Origin: Cyclobacteriaceae bacterium
Lineage (GTDB): Bacteria > Bacteroidota > Bacteroidia > Cytophagales > Cyclobacteriaceae
DNA length: 64,000 nucleotides
Reading direction: 5' to 3'
NCBI GenBank assembly: GCA_958296015.1
Contig: CATQIH010000049.1
Span: forward strand, 17,602-81,601
This document shows positions 48,241-57,268 of this stretch, one piece after another (positions within the stretch are counted from its first letter, which is position 1; the number at the start of each line of letters is the position of its first letter). A model generated the notes under the pieces. The model was not told where the DNA came from and made no database searches. It saw only the letters and a program-made list of their open reading frames with translations. The position numbers and the translations under genes are program-made.

Positions 48241-49368
48241 TCATATTTTGATATAAATCCTTTTCTTATCCAGCCAATAGCCTGCCAGCCAGCAGATCAT
48301 GGTGAAGGCAAGAGCACCCAGCAGCGAACCCACCGCACCGGGTGCAACGTTTTGAAAGATGACGATCCCAAACCATTCCCAGGCATTGTATTCCGATGTA
48401 ACCCGAATCATCGATAATGTGATAATTAATACCTCTGACAAAAGGTAAATGAACAGCGGATTTTTGCCCAAAATAGTAAAAAACCGCATGCCAAAGCGGA
48501 TATTTCTGATTTCTACAATATAGATGAGGCAGGAAATAACCATCAGGTCCAGGCCAACGGTGTATAGCACAAAAGAGCTTGTCCAAAGTTTTTTGCCTAT
48601 CGGGAAGGCCATACCCCAGGTCAATGCAGTTGTCAATACGAGAGCACCAACGATCATCAGTTTGGCGATGGTTTCATAGGTTTTTCCTTTGCGCTGGATG
48701 AAGGCACCTGCCAGGTATCCACCAAGCACATTGACTATGGCAGGAAGTGTGCTCAGGATTCCTTCCGGATCAAACGGGTCGCCGCCATCACCATGATACA
48801 AATGGCTGTCGCCAAGCAACGCACGATCCAGTAGCGTACCTGCATTGCCCATTTTTGTCAGTTCCTGTCCGGATTCGCCAAAAATATACAGCAAAGCCCA
48901 ATAGCCCAGCAGCAAGACTGCCGCAACCAGGATAATCTGCTGTTGCGACAGGTACCTGATGATCAGCGCGCCCAGCCCGTAGCACAGGGCAATGCGCTGT
49001 AGCACCCCCATGATGCGGGTATTGCCTATGGCATTGAGTGCCCAGGAACCATCGTCTGCCACATGAAAAAAAGGAAACCAGTACATCAGATAGCCGATCA
49101 GGAAGATCAGTAGCGTTCGTTTGAGTACTTTGCGGAGAAACGATTGCTCACTTTCGAGCTTTTTCATCGAAAAACTCATGGCATTGCCCACGGCAAATAG
49201 GAAAGAGGGAAAGACCAGGTCGGTGATGGTAAAACCAAACCATTGCGCATGAGTGAGGATATGGAAAGGATCAGCCCCAGCTCCCGGACTGTTGACCGTA
49301 ATCATCAGGAAGATCGTTAAACCCCGAAATACATCCAGCGAAAGAAAGCGTTCCTTGGCAATAGGCAT
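48241..49368 (-). CDS. Membrane acyltransferase of the HGSNAT-like family (DUF5009)
   Basis: The 375-residue protein has about ten transmembrane segments and the family opening RFLSLDVFRGLTIFLMITVN, with the His-containing HAQWFGFTITDLVFPSFLF. NTRIMGVLQRIALCYG and ILGKNPLFIYLLSEVL are further landmarks. The eukaryotic relative transfers acetyl from cytosolic acetyl-CoA to terminal glucosamine of heparan sulfate across the membrane. The bacterial members probably acetylate glycans during polysaccharide use. It lies downstream of a lipoprotein gene with a hairpin between them, so it may be separately transcribed. Confidence 0.9.
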   Translation of the reverse strand: MPIAKERFLSLDVFRGLTIFLMITVNSPGAGADPFHILTHAQWFGFTITDLVFPSFLFAVGNAMSFSMKKLESEQSFLRKVLKRTLLIFLIGYLMYWFPFFHVADDGSWALNAIGNTRIMGVLQRIALCYGLGALIIRYLSQQQIILVAAVLLLGYWALLYIFGESGQELTKMGNAGTLLDRALLGDSHLYHGDGGDPFDPEGILSTLPAIVNVLGGYLAGAFIQRKGKTYETIAKLMIVGALVLTTALTWGMAFPIGKKLWTSSFVLYTVGLDLMVISCLIYIVEIRNIRFGMRFFTILGKNPLFIYLLSEVLIITLSMIRVTSEYNAWEWFGIVIFQNVAPGAVGSLLGALAFTMICWLAGYWLDKKRIYIKI

Positions 49369-49413
49369 GGCAGTGTTATTTTACAACTTTCGCATAGTTA
49401 CTAAAAATAACAA

Positions 49414-49449
49414 TACCCGAAGTTTTATTTTACAATAAAATCTCGGGTA
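49414..49449 (-). terminator. Hairpin between lipoprotein and acetyltransferase genes
   Basis: TACCCGA and TCGGGTA, together with inner arms TTTTAT and ATAAAA, form a 15-bp stem with two internal mismatches and a 6-nt loop (49414-49428 with 49435-49449). Read on the minus strand it is followed by a T-rich stretch. It follows the lipoprotein gene's stop by about 90 bp and precedes the acetyltransferase start by 45 bp. Confidence 0.5.
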
Positions 49450-49539
49450 ACCTTAAAAATGCCGGTGATTTTTCGTAACACAACTCATGGAGTTGTATTA
49501 CTCAAGCTGTCTATGGATGATGGTCTGTCAAACCTGGAG

Positions 49540-50001
49540 TCAGATGGTGCTGCCATCGGAAAAAATGACTTCAAACATAAAAAAGTCGTTGCAGCCAACG
49601 CCGGTATCTATCACTTTGCTCTGACCTGGCAAAAGGTTGAGTTCTACGGTTTTCTGAAAGTGTTCGGCTTCCTCATCCTGTCCCTTCACCTCGTAGCCAA
49701 TCTTGATCTCTTTGATCATCTTTTTATAGGGATTGGTGAACGCTGTTTTGCAAATTTTCTCATAATTCTCGCCAAAATCCAGTACTCTTTTGCTGGACCA
49801 CTTAATTTCCCACAGCAGTGGGTGATAAGCCTCTTCCTCCGGCATATTCTCGGGAGCAACCGCCATATCGGGTATGTCCGATGAACTGGCGTAAGCATCC
49901 TTTGGTGCTTTGGTCTCTGGTCGGGAGCATGACATGGCGACGAAAAATAACAGGGCAACCTGCAACAGACAATAACGACGGCTCACAATTTTCTTCTTCA
50001 T
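49540..50001 (-). CDS. Predicted lipoprotein, unknown function
   Basis: The 153-residue product has a basic N-terminus (MKKKIVSRRYC), a hydrophobic stretch and a lipobox-like VAMSC around residue 25, so it is probably a lipoprotein. A Pro/Asp-rich linker is followed by a compact domain (PLLWEIKWSSKRVLDFGENY, MIKEIKIGYEVKGQDEE, GVGCNDFFMFEVIF). No family is recognised. It lies upstream of the acetyltransferase on the same strand, separated by a hairpin. Confidence 0.75.
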   Translation of the reverse strand: MKKKIVSRRYCLLQVALLFFVAMSCSRPETKAPKDAYASSSDIPDMAVAPENMPEEEAYHPLLWEIKWSSKRVLDFGENYEKICKTAFTNPYKKMIKEIKIGYEVKGQDEEAEHFQKTVELNLLPGQSKVIDTGVGCNDFFMFEVIFSDGSTI

Positions 50002-50286
50002 GGTATTTTTACAGTGGTTTGTTAATAGGCGATTTACTTACTGCAAAATGCGATCTAACGATCAGTTTGGCCACGTTAGTTGAAACATCTGCTTACATCT
50101 GTAAGGTTAGGGCAAAAGTGTGCATTTATCCTTTAGCATAGATGCAGGCGGGCTGCTATTGAGTAATCTATTAATTTTTCTAATATTAGCGAAATATTTC
50201 AGCAATAAACCAACTGCCAGGCTATCGTGATGGCTGGTGGAATGGTTTGACCGATTTTGCTGTTCAAACAATATGACTTTTCATCT

Positions 50287-51228
50287 ATGTACCTTATACT
50301 CATGTACCTTTTGCCCCGTATATATACGTTGATTGGCTTGTTTGCTTTACTTTTTTCTTTGAACGCCTGCGAATCTATCGGTTCATATGGAAAAACAGCC
50401 TGGACCGTAGACAAGGAATTTTCTAACTACTGGTACCAGGGCAAAGCTGAAGTATCCAGTTATAAGCTCAACCAGGCTCGGTACGGTGCTATGTATCCTG
50501 GCCATGCTGTACTGATCTTTGTGACGGAAGATTTTTCTGAAGACAAACATGTCAAACTGGATGATCCTGCCCAGGCAGGCAGTGATGCCATCAAGGTGAT
50601 GAAGCTCAACAAGACAAAGAAATTTGATACCGGCATTTATCCTTATGCCATGATGACCTCCGTATTCACGCCGCTGAATACCAAAGGTTACCCGCATTCT
50701 TTGAAGGCTACCACCAGTTCGCAGGAATGGTGCGGACAATCTTTTACACAGCTCAGCTTGGATGGCAGCAGTTATCAGGCACAGCTTTTTTCGTATTTCG
50801 AGGCAGAAGGCGACCAGGAAATGAAACTGGATGCCGTGTTACTGGAAGATGAAGTGTGGAATCAGATTCGTATCAATCCGGCAAGCCTGCCTAATGGAGA
50901 AATAGATATTATTCCCGGCACCATGTATCAGCGGCTAAGCCACGAGCCGCTCAAAGTGGTGAAAGCTAATGCCAACCTTACCCATGAGGCAGGGCAAAGT
51001 GCCTTTACCCTGGACTATCCTACCCTCAACCGCACCTTGATTATTCACTTTGATACAGATTTTCCTCATCAGATCACTGCCTGGGAAGAAACATTCATGA
51101 GCGGCTTCGGAGAAAAATCTCAGACGCTCACCACCACGGCTACCCTAGATAAAAGCATCATGACAGACTACTGGACAAAAAATACTCCCCAGGATTCTGT
51201 CTTCCGGCAAGAGTTGAATTTGCCTTGA
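50287..51228 (+). CDS. Predicted lipoprotein of a conserved Bacteroidota family, function unknown
   Basis: From an ATG at 50287 (or 50302) the product begins with a hydrophobic segment ending LFSLNAC, a lipoprotein signal. The body contains NYWYQGKAEVSSYKLNQARYG, HAVLIFVTEDFS, KKFDTGIYPYAMMTSVFTP and SSQEWCGQSF, followed by FSYFEAEGDQ. I recall this family being labelled as a septum-formation inhibitor in some annotations, but no Maf nucleotide-binding motif is visible, so that name should not be carried over. The gene is intact, 6 bp before the next small gene. Confidence 0.8.
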   Translation: MYLILMYLLPRIYTLIGLFALLFSLNACESIGSYGKTAWTVDKEFSNYWYQGKAEVSSYKLNQARYGAMYPGHAVLIFVTEDFSEDKHVKLDDPAQAGSDAIKVMKLNKTKKFDTGIYPYAMMTSVFTPLNTKGYPHSLKATTSSQEWCGQSFTQLSLDGSSYQAQLFSYFEAEGDQEMKLDAVLLEDEVWNQIRINPASLPNGEIDIIPGTMYQRLSHEPLKVVKANANLTHEAGQSAFTLDYPTLNRTLIIHFDTDFPHQITAWEETFMSGFGEKSQTLTTTATLDKSIMTDYWTKNTPQDSVFRQELNLP

Positions 51229-51234
51229 GTTAAT

Positions 51235-51540
51235 ATGGAAAATATTGGTAGAGAGCTTCTACGTTTTATTAAAGACGGGCCAAACCTAGCCACAAAACAG
51301 GATGTTGAAGGCTTGGAAGCTACCATTAGTACATTAGCAACGCGTGAATATGTAGAAAAGGTAGTCGGTAATTTAGCCTGGAAAGTAGCAGGCTTTTTGG
51401 TAGCGCAGGCAGCTGTAATTGTAACTTTGATTAAGTCAAGTTACAGTAAGCCCTTCCTATCTATAATCTTCAAGCAGTTGCTGTATTTCCTCATCGGAAA
51501 TAGTATCCTTTTCACCTTTATTATAAATGGAAAGCAATAG
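51235..51540 (+). CDS. Small membrane-anchored coiled-coil protein
   Basis: The first 70 residues look genuine: a helix (MENIGRELLRFIKDGP), a coiled-coil-like segment (TKQDVEGLEATISTLATREY, VEKVVGNLAWKVAG) and a membrane helix (FLVAQAAVIVTLIK). This resembles small CCDC90-like anchors. The remaining 30 residues overlap the RelE remnant on the other strand and are probably not original, so the gene's 3' end may have been replaced. It starts 6 bp after the lipoprotein gene. Confidence 0.5.
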   Translation: MENIGRELLRFIKDGPNLATKQDVEGLEATISTLATREYVEKVVGNLAWKVAGFLVAQAAVIVTLIKSSYSKPFLSIIFKQLLYFLIGNSILFTFIINGKQ

Positions 51541-51633
51541 GACGGCTTCATCATTAATTTTTAAGCGGTATTTTTTGGTAAGCCGTTTGGCTTCCTTTCC
51601 GAAGTTATCTGAAAGGAGAATATTATAGCTCAT
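51457..51633 (-). pseudogene. RelE/ParE-family toxin with internal deletion
   Basis: The 58-residue frame begins MSYNILLSDNFGKEAKRLTK, the usual start of this toxin family, and ends LLLSIYNKGEKDTISDEEIQ, the usual C-terminus. About 40-45 residues of the middle, including the basic catalytic strands, are missing between KKYRLK and INDEAV. The antitoxin gene overlaps its start on the same strand. The toxin is therefore dead while the antitoxin persists. Confidence 0.75.
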
Positions 51634-51832
51634 TCAGAAAATCTTTAAGCGGAATTCCTTTGATCTTTCCTTCTTTATATAGTTGCATCTCCTTGAAGCC
51701 ATCTTTGAGATTGGCAATTATCTCCTCCTTAGTATCTCCTCCGTCTGCCACCTGGACGAAATCCAGGCTTTTAACTAATTCCATAAAAAAGTGATACTTA
51801 CCTTCTTTGATGTTGAGCGTTATCTGTTTCAT
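51623..51832 (-). CDS. Antitoxin paired with the deleted RelE/ParE toxin
   Basis: The 69-residue product (MKQITLNIKEGKYHFFMELV, DFVQVADGGDTKEEIIANLK, LKDFLNEL) matches the small antitoxins commonly encoded just before RelE-type toxins in Cytophagales. Its stop lies 11 bp inside the toxin frame, the usual overlap. As the toxin is internally deleted, this is an orphan antitoxin that might still protect against a related toxin elsewhere. Confidence 0.75.
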   Translation of the reverse strand: MKQITLNIKEGKYHFFMELVKSLDFVQVADGGDTKEEIIANLKDGFKEMQLYKEGKIKGIPLKDFLNEL

Positions 51833-51929
51833 AGTATAAGAAGTATTTATAAGGATATATTATTCAATAAAAATATAAAATATTTCTGTAGCATCAGGAG
51901 TTTAAAGAAAATAAACCTTTGATAACAAG

Positions 51930-53378
51930 ATGAAAAAGAACAAGATATATTTTCCGCTATTGCTGGCGATATCACTGATTAGCCTGCTTTTTGGCTGCCA
52001 CCGCGACGATGAACAGATACTGGACCCGGTGGCTACTCAGCCCAAAGACACGGTACAATCCACAACGGCTGTTGTCAACAACTGGATTTATGATGTGATG
52101 AGTCAGTTTTACTACTGGAATGAGGGTGTGAAAGCTCCCACTGATGTGCATGGCGACCCGAAAGCCTATTTCAAATCCCTGATCAATGAAAAAGATCGGT
52201 TTTCTTATATCACCGATGATTATACAGCACTAAACGAAGAACTTAGTGGTGTCTACACCAGTATGGGCTACGCGCCTACTTTCGGACGTATTTCAGGCAC
52301 CAACGATGTTTTTATTGCCGTAGAGTACGTTTATCCTAATTCTCCTGCCGCAGTGGCGGGTCTCAAAAGAGGCGATATCATTCTGAAAATTGATGGTCAG
52401 CAACTCACAACAGATAATTATTTTGATCTGTACCAGAAGCCTCAGTATGCCGCAGGCTTAGGCACCTATGATGCTGAAGCTTCCGCCATCTCTAACTCCG
52501 ACAAGATGCTTTCCCTGACATCCCAGGTCATTGCTACCAACCCGGTGTTGTATCATGAAGTGAAACAAATAGGCGGAAAAAAAGTCGGCTACCTGGTGTA
52601 TACTTCTTTTATTACCGGTAAATCCGGCGAATGGCTCAATAGCTTGGGTGCTGCCATTGATACGCTGGCGCAGGCCGGTGCCACAGAGTTGATTGTGGAC
52701 CTGCGGTACAATCCGGGTGGAGACATAGAAGCCGCGCAATACCTGGCAAGTGCTCTGGCACCTTCGGCAGCCGTGGCAAACAAAGATGTGCTGGTCAAGT
52801 ATGAATACAATCCGCAGCTTGAGCAGTACTTTACTGGAAGTGAAGGCCCTAAAGGCAAGAGCCTGGTCAAAACATTAGAAAATAACAATCACCATCTTAA
52901 CCTCAGCCGAATCTATTTCCTGACAGGCAGTGGTACGGCCTCCGCCAGCGAGTTGCTCATCAACGGACTCAAACCTTATATGGAAGTTACGACGGTAGGT
53001 GAAACAACGGTGGGTAAATACTACGCTTCTTGGGTGATTGATGATACTGAAAAACCAGTACGGCACAATTGGGCGGTGATGCCAATTGTACTCAAATATG
53101 CCAATGCTGATGGCCTCACTGATTTTGTAGACGGCCTACAACCTGACTACGCCGTGGATGATAACCTGCTGGATGCCAAGCCATTTGGCGATGAAGGTGA
53201 TGCCGTGCTGGCAACCGCCCTAAACCTGATTGGTGGTGCTCCAAACGCGCGCAGCAGACAGCAAAACGTCCGCAAACCTTATCAGGAACTGGAGAATCCG
53301 ATCAATACCAGAAAAAGTAATCTGCTGATCAAGCCTGACCTTAGCGGCGAAAGCCTGCAAACATTGTCCGGATTGTAA
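51930..53378 (+). CDS. S41-family (tail-specific) peptidase lipoprotein with PDZ domain
   Basis: The 482-residue product starts with a lipoprotein signal (LLAISLISLLFGC). The N-terminal helical domain has VVNNWIYDVMSQFYYWNEGV. A PDZ domain covers about 110-165 (YVYPNSPAAVAGLKRGDIIL). The S41 protease domain has LVYTSFITG, ELIVDLRYNPGGD and the nucleophile region GSGTASASELLINGL; a Lys in TTVGKYYAS would be the general base. These serine peptidases cleave C-terminal regions of envelope proteins. It is a single gene with its own leader and is intact. Confidence 0.93.
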   Translation: MKKNKIYFPLLLAISLISLLFGCHRDDEQILDPVATQPKDTVQSTTAVVNNWIYDVMSQFYYWNEGVKAPTDVHGDPKAYFKSLINEKDRFSYITDDYTALNEELSGVYTSMGYAPTFGRISGTNDVFIAVEYVYPNSPAAVAGLKRGDIILKIDGQQLTTDNYFDLYQKPQYAAGLGTYDAEASAISNSDKMLSLTSQVIATNPVLYHEVKQIGGKKVGYLVYTSFITGKSGEWLNSLGAAIDTLAQAGATELIVDLRYNPGGDIEAAQYLASALAPSAAVANKDVLVKYEYNPQLEQYFTGSEGPKGKSLVKTLENNNHHLNLSRIYFLTGSGTASASELLINGLKPYMEVTTVGETTVGKYYASWVIDDTEKPVRHNWAVMPIVLKYANADGLTDFVDGLQPDYAVDDNLLDAKPFGDEGDAVLATALNLIGGAPNARSRQQNVRKPYQELENPINTRKSNLLIKPDLSGESLQTLSGL

Positions 53379-53489
53379 GATAAAATGAAGGGGTATCAAC
53401 CTGGTTACTGTAGATCAGCAATCTGGTGAGTACCCCTTATCATGTTGGTGGTTCAAAAGTCGCGTCCCTTTTCAGATTGGACAGTGGCA

Positions 53490-54303
53490 TCATCCAAAGG
53501 CTGTTGCTACGGAACCGCCATCTACTCTGTAGTTGCTGCCGTTGACAAAGCTTGCCAGTTCGGAGCACAGGAAAGCAATGACAGCAGCTACTTCTTCGGG
53601 CTTGCCCCTGCGCTGCACTTCTATATTGGGTCGTTTGTTTTTTAGGAACCACTGTACGGCTTCGTCAAAAGAAACACCTTTTTCTTTGGATAAGTCTTTC
53701 ATCATAGCATCCGTCATGGGCGTGGCAATGTAGGCAGGCGATACACAGTTGATGAGCACCTGATCTTTGCCATAGGCTTTGGAAAGCCCTTTGGCCAGGT
53801 TGATCAAAGCAGCCTTGCAGGCATTGTAAGGAGTTTCTTCCTCATAGGGCTGAATAGCGTTTTCCGAAGAGATTAGTACGATTCTACCCCATTTTTTCTG
53901 GCGCATCTGTGGTATAAAAGCCCGGCACAAACGCACGGCAGCCATCAAATCTACCTGAATGGTTTTCATCCAGTCATCGTCGGTAAGCTCCAGAAAATCT
54001 CCAGCTGCACCACGGGCACCTGCGGCATTGACCAGGATGTTTGCCCCGCCAAATTTTTCTTCCACTGCCTCGCTTAGCTTCTGCACTTCCTGCTCGTTGG
54101 TAAGGTCGGCAGCAAACATATCTATCTGGGCACCTTCCACATGGTTTTTTATATCATCTACGGCTTTCTTCAGCTTTTTTTCTTCTATATCATTCAACAT
54201 GATACGTACCCCCTTCAGCAGCCAGCATCTTAGCTGTTTCCAATCCTATGCCTGAGTCTGCTCCGGTAACAACCGCTGTTTTTCCTTGAATATCTAAGTT
54301 CAT
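53490..54303 (-). pseudogene. Short-chain dehydrogenase/reductase with frameshift at a G5 tract
   Basis: From the ATG at 54303 the start reads MNLDIQGKTAVVTGADSGIG, with the TGxxxGIG cofactor motif. At the coding-strand G5 run (54209-54213) the frame breaks. With four G it continues EGVRIMLNDIEEKKL, with five G it stops within eight codons. The rest holds ILVNAAGARGAAG, the catalytic Ser in VLISSENA, the YxxxK motif in YNACKAALINLAKGL and PAYIATPMT, ending YRVDGGSVATAFG. The full chain would be 270 residues, a standard NAD(P)-dependent SDR. Total length is one base over a multiple of three. The defect may be a miscounted homopolymer. Confidence 0.9.
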
Positions 54304-54444
54304 GCTCTTTATTTTGTGATACTAAATTTTATATCATGAACCCTACCCTGAAAGAAGTGTTTAACTTCTGATGGAAAAGTTTAAACTCTGTTATTGGATA
54401 TTCTAGTTGTTCAAACAATATGTTGCCTTTACCAGCATAAGTTT

Positions 54445-54906
54445 TTAATGCTCATTTCCTTGGGTAGGTATGATCAACAGAGGTAGTGTACTTCTTTTGA
54501 CTACTTTAACGGTAGTGTTGCCCATAAAAATATCTTCCAAAAACCGGCGGCTGTGCGATCCCATCACTATCAGGTTTGCCTGCCACTGGTCGGCCATCTC
54601 CAAAATATTGTGGGCCACATCACCACTGGCTACCTGTAGTTCAGCCGTAGTATCTCCCAGTTCTGCCTGGGTCTTTTTCAAAAATTTCATACTTTCCTCC
54701 GAAAAGATGCCGTCCCAATCCATATCAGTGGTGAAATCAGGAATTCCATAATCATCGTAGGCCATATTGCTATCCATCGCCACGCTCACAGGATAGACGT
54801 GCAGCAACATCGTTTTAGCATGTAGTCTGGCAGCCAGTGCCAGTCCAACCTGGGCAATCTTGTTGTTGGTCTCGTGGTTGTCCAGGGCAATGAGTATTTT
54901 ATCCAT
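54445..54906 (-). CDS. Universal stress protein (UspA family)
   Basis: The 153-residue protein has the Usp fold with the ATP-binding C-terminal motif ANLIVMGSHSRRFLEDIFMG followed by NTTVKVVKRSTLPLLIIP. The N-terminal strand MDKILIALDNHETNNK carries the usual Asp. It binds ATP and is normally induced in starvation or redox stress. It stands near other signalling genes. The gene is intact. Confidence 0.94.
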   Translation of the reverse strand: MDKILIALDNHETNNKIAQVGLALAARLHAKTMLLHVYPVSVAMDSNMAYDDYGIPDFTTDMDWDGIFSEESMKFLKKTQAELGDTTAELQVASGDVAHNILEMADQWQANLIVMGSHSRRFLEDIFMGNTTVKVVKRSTLPLLIIPTQGNEH

Positions 54907-55101
54907 TGTTGTTTTTTAATAGGTTAATAGCCTAAATATAGACTTTTAAAATATGCCTCCCTAAAAAGATACTGACTAAAAGGAAAAGTCACTGAATGGC
55001 TGGAAAACTTTTTTGATTTTTTCCGCGAAATAGCGTGACCTTTTCAAAAGCGATTATCTAATGGATACAAGTAATTCTTTAAACTTAAAACTTTCAAAAC
55101 C

Positions 55102-55629
55102 ATGAGAAAATTCACATCCCTATTTGTTATGAGCATGCTGGCAGGTAGTTTTGCTTACGCCCAGGCTCTTGATGTAAGTGATCCTGACGATGTAGATGTA
55201 CCTGAAGCCGTTATTCAGGCTTTTCAGAAGGATTATCCCAATGTAGATGCCAAAGACTGGCAGGTATTACCTGCTGATAAGCTCAAAGATCAGGATTATA
55301 TGCTCGAACTCGAAGAAGGCGATCTTGATCCGGCCCAGGTGCCTGACGATTATTACACCATCAACTTTTATGGAGATGACGAATCGGCTACTGTCACTTA
55401 TGATACCAACGGCAAGCTCATTGCTTCCGATGAAACCCTCAAAGACACTGCCTTGCCTGATGCCGTTAGCAAAGCAATTGTGGAAAAGTATCCTGACTGG
55501 GAGATAGAAAAAGACAAAGAGACTATCAAAAATCTGGATAAAACTTTTTATAAAGTAAAAGTCAAAAAGGGAGACGATCATAAAACGCTGTATCTGAATG
55601 ACCAGGGAGAAATGGTCGACAAAAAGTAA
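55102..55629 (+). CDS. Secreted PepSY-like protein (copy A)
   Basis: The 175-residue product has a signal peptide (MRKFTSLFVMSMLAGSFAYA) and two PepSY-like repeats. Each repeat has a 'P.AV..AF...YP' helix and a Tyr-rich strand pair: PEAVIQAFQKDYPNVDAKDW then DDYYTINFYGDDESATVTYD, and PDAVSKAIVEKYPDWEIEKD then KTFYKVKVKKGDDHKTLYLN. Such periplasmic proteins are thought to inhibit peptidases or bind cations, but the function is unproven. A frameshifted paralog of the same length lies about 4.4 kb downstream. A good terminator-like hairpin follows. Confidence 0.88.
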   Translation: MRKFTSLFVMSMLAGSFAYAQALDVSDPDDVDVPEAVIQAFQKDYPNVDAKDWQVLPADKLKDQDYMLELEEGDLDPAQVPDDYYTINFYGDDESATVTYDTNGKLIASDETLKDTALPDAVSKAIVEKYPDWEIEKDKETIKNLDKTFYKVKVKKGDDHKTLYLNDQGEMVDKK

Positions 55630-55706
55630 GGTTGATCTGATAGTCCAAATAACATTTTTTTGTCTCTGCTCACTATTATGTTCTTTCTGTGAGAATTTTT
55701 CATAGG

Positions 55707-55750
55707 GCGGTTAGATGATTGCACACCCAACAGCCATCTGACCGCTTTTC
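55707..55750 (+). terminator. Hairpin with T-tract downstream of PepSY-like copy A
   Basis: GCGGTTAGATG (55707-55717) and CATCTGACCGC (55735-55745) pair over 11 positions with one wobble and a 17-nt loop, followed at once by TTTTC. It lies about 80 bp after the stop and fits an intrinsic terminator. Confidence 0.55.
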
Positions 55751-55794
55751 TCTCATAGGACAATTCTATACAGCCAACAATAAATATTTGCACT

Positions 55795-56630
55795 ATGAAT
55801 GATCCTGTTTTCACCATCGTTCACGACTTGAAAAACCCGATTAACAACGTCAAGTTGTGTATTTATCTGCTGGAATAAGAGCTTAGTATTAGTAACTGTT
55901 CAGAGGTTCGCCTTCAAAAGCTGCTTTCTTTACTTCAACAGTCGTGTTCAGAAGCTGACGAACTCCTTGAGCAGCTGATGGAAGTAGCGATTATGGAAGC
56001 AAAAACGCCTGCACTTAAGCTTGTGCCTACGAATGTTAATGCCTGTTTACATGAAATTAATCAGTATTATAATGAGCAATCAGCCAAACATAAAGTAACT
56101 TTTCAACTGCATATGGCAGAGGCAAAGGCGTTTGCTTTGGTAGATAAAAATTGCTTCCGTCGGGTGATCAACAACCTTTTTGAGAATGCGCTGAAGTTTA
56201 CAAATCCTTTTGATGCCATACAAATTACTGTTGAAAACAAGCAGAAAGCTGTACAAATTATTATAATACGGGTGCAGGAATACCTGAGGCAGCCATTCCT
56301 ACGCTCTTTGATAAGTTTACAACCGCATCTAGGCAGGGCCTACACGGAGAAAAGTCTTATTGCCTGGGGCTGTATAACGTTAAACAACTGGTTGAACTAC
56401 ACCCGGGCAACATTCAGGTATTCAGTGAAGTGAGCAAGGAAACAAGTTTTATAATCAACCTCCCGCAGTTTGAGGAGCCGCCCACTCTGGATGAGCAAAA
56501 AAAAACTGTAATCGGTTCGCATCGGAACTTCCGGTTTGAGCTACTCTCCGGAGGCTTCCTGACGAAAATACTTGGTCAAAAATCCAGGCAAATAAGTGTC
56601 TTTAGCCAGTTGATGATAAAAGCCATGTGA
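55795..56630 (+). pseudogene. Sensor histidine kinase, broken by a stop and a frameshift
   Basis: The frame begins MNDPVFTIVHDLKNPINNVK with the phospho-acceptor His in the H-box. TAA at 55876-55878 interrupts it after YLLE. The N-box follows as INNLFENALKFTN. A base is missing near 56260-56267, after which another frame gives the G1 box TGAGIPEAAIPTLFDKFT and the late kinase segment YCLGLYNVKQLVELHPGNI, ending SFIINLPQF. The last ~90 bp overlap the convergent gene, so the native end may be earlier. There is no sensor domain; the kinase was short and soluble. The NarL-type regulator encoded nearby is a possible partner. Confidence 0.8.
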
Positions 56631-57098
56631 TAAGCGTAATTTTCTGGCCCGTTGAAAAACATGATAAAAGGCATGATGCCTTGCATAACTGCCATAACCA
56701 GAGCTAGCGGGAAGATCAAAAATTGTGTTCGGCGAGAGATGAATATAAGAGTGTTTGTGAGTTTCCAGATAGCGGAAAAGCGGCAACTCAGCCGCAAAAT
56801 GGTGAGAAAACACAGAAAGAGTATCAGGATGTTCAGACAAGTGGTTTTCTACTGCTTCAGGCAGTGGCTCCTGCCGAAGTACCGAGATATAGGTTGGCGC
56901 TGTGGTAGCTTTCGCTTCATCCCGATGCTTTTCCAGTAGTTTATGCAAATGCACTTGCAAACCATGCATTGATAAAAAATCTTTATAGCTACCTAAGATG
57001 GTGATTTTCGTATCCAACTTGCCAGCCAGTTCATATGTCCAGCCAAACGAAAGATGATTGTCTGAGCCAGGTACTAAAGCGTAAAGCATATTTTCCAT
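56541..57098 (-). CDS. Conserved hypothetical cytoplasmic protein, possible stress-protein relative
   Basis: The 185-residue product (MENMLYALVPGSDNHLSFGW, LDTKITILGSYKDFL, LPEAVENHLSEHPDTLSVFS, YIHLSPNTIFDLPAS) has alternating strand/helix character reminiscent of a universal stress protein but without the ATP motif. I do not recognise a family. It has no signal peptide or membrane segment. It converges on the broken histidine kinase, overlapping its 3' end, and lies upstream of the response regulator on the same strand. Confidence 0.65.
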   Translation of the reverse strand: MENMLYALVPGSDNHLSFGWTYELAGKLDTKITILGSYKDFLSMHGLQVHLHKLLEKHRDEAKATTAPTYISVLRQEPLPEAVENHLSEHPDTLSVFSHHFAAELPLFRYLETHKHSYIHLSPNTIFDLPASSGYGSYARHHAFYHVFQRARKLRLSHGFYHQLAKDTYLPGFLTKYFRQEASGE

Positions 57099-57268
57099 AT
57101 ACGAAAACTTCGCAGGTTTAATAAAGCTATTACTAAGTAAGAATAAAATTTAGATACTATAGACAGGATTGGTCACTGCTCAGAGCTAATCAATTTTAAG
57201 GATTATATTAGGTCAATCTTAAAACCAACCGCTTGCTGCACAAGTTCATGAGTTGCAGACTGCTTTTA

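Noticed and set aside
50287..51228. Septum-formation inhibitor Maf
   Set aside because: No Maf nucleotide pyrophosphatase motif is present, and the protein has a lipoprotein signal.
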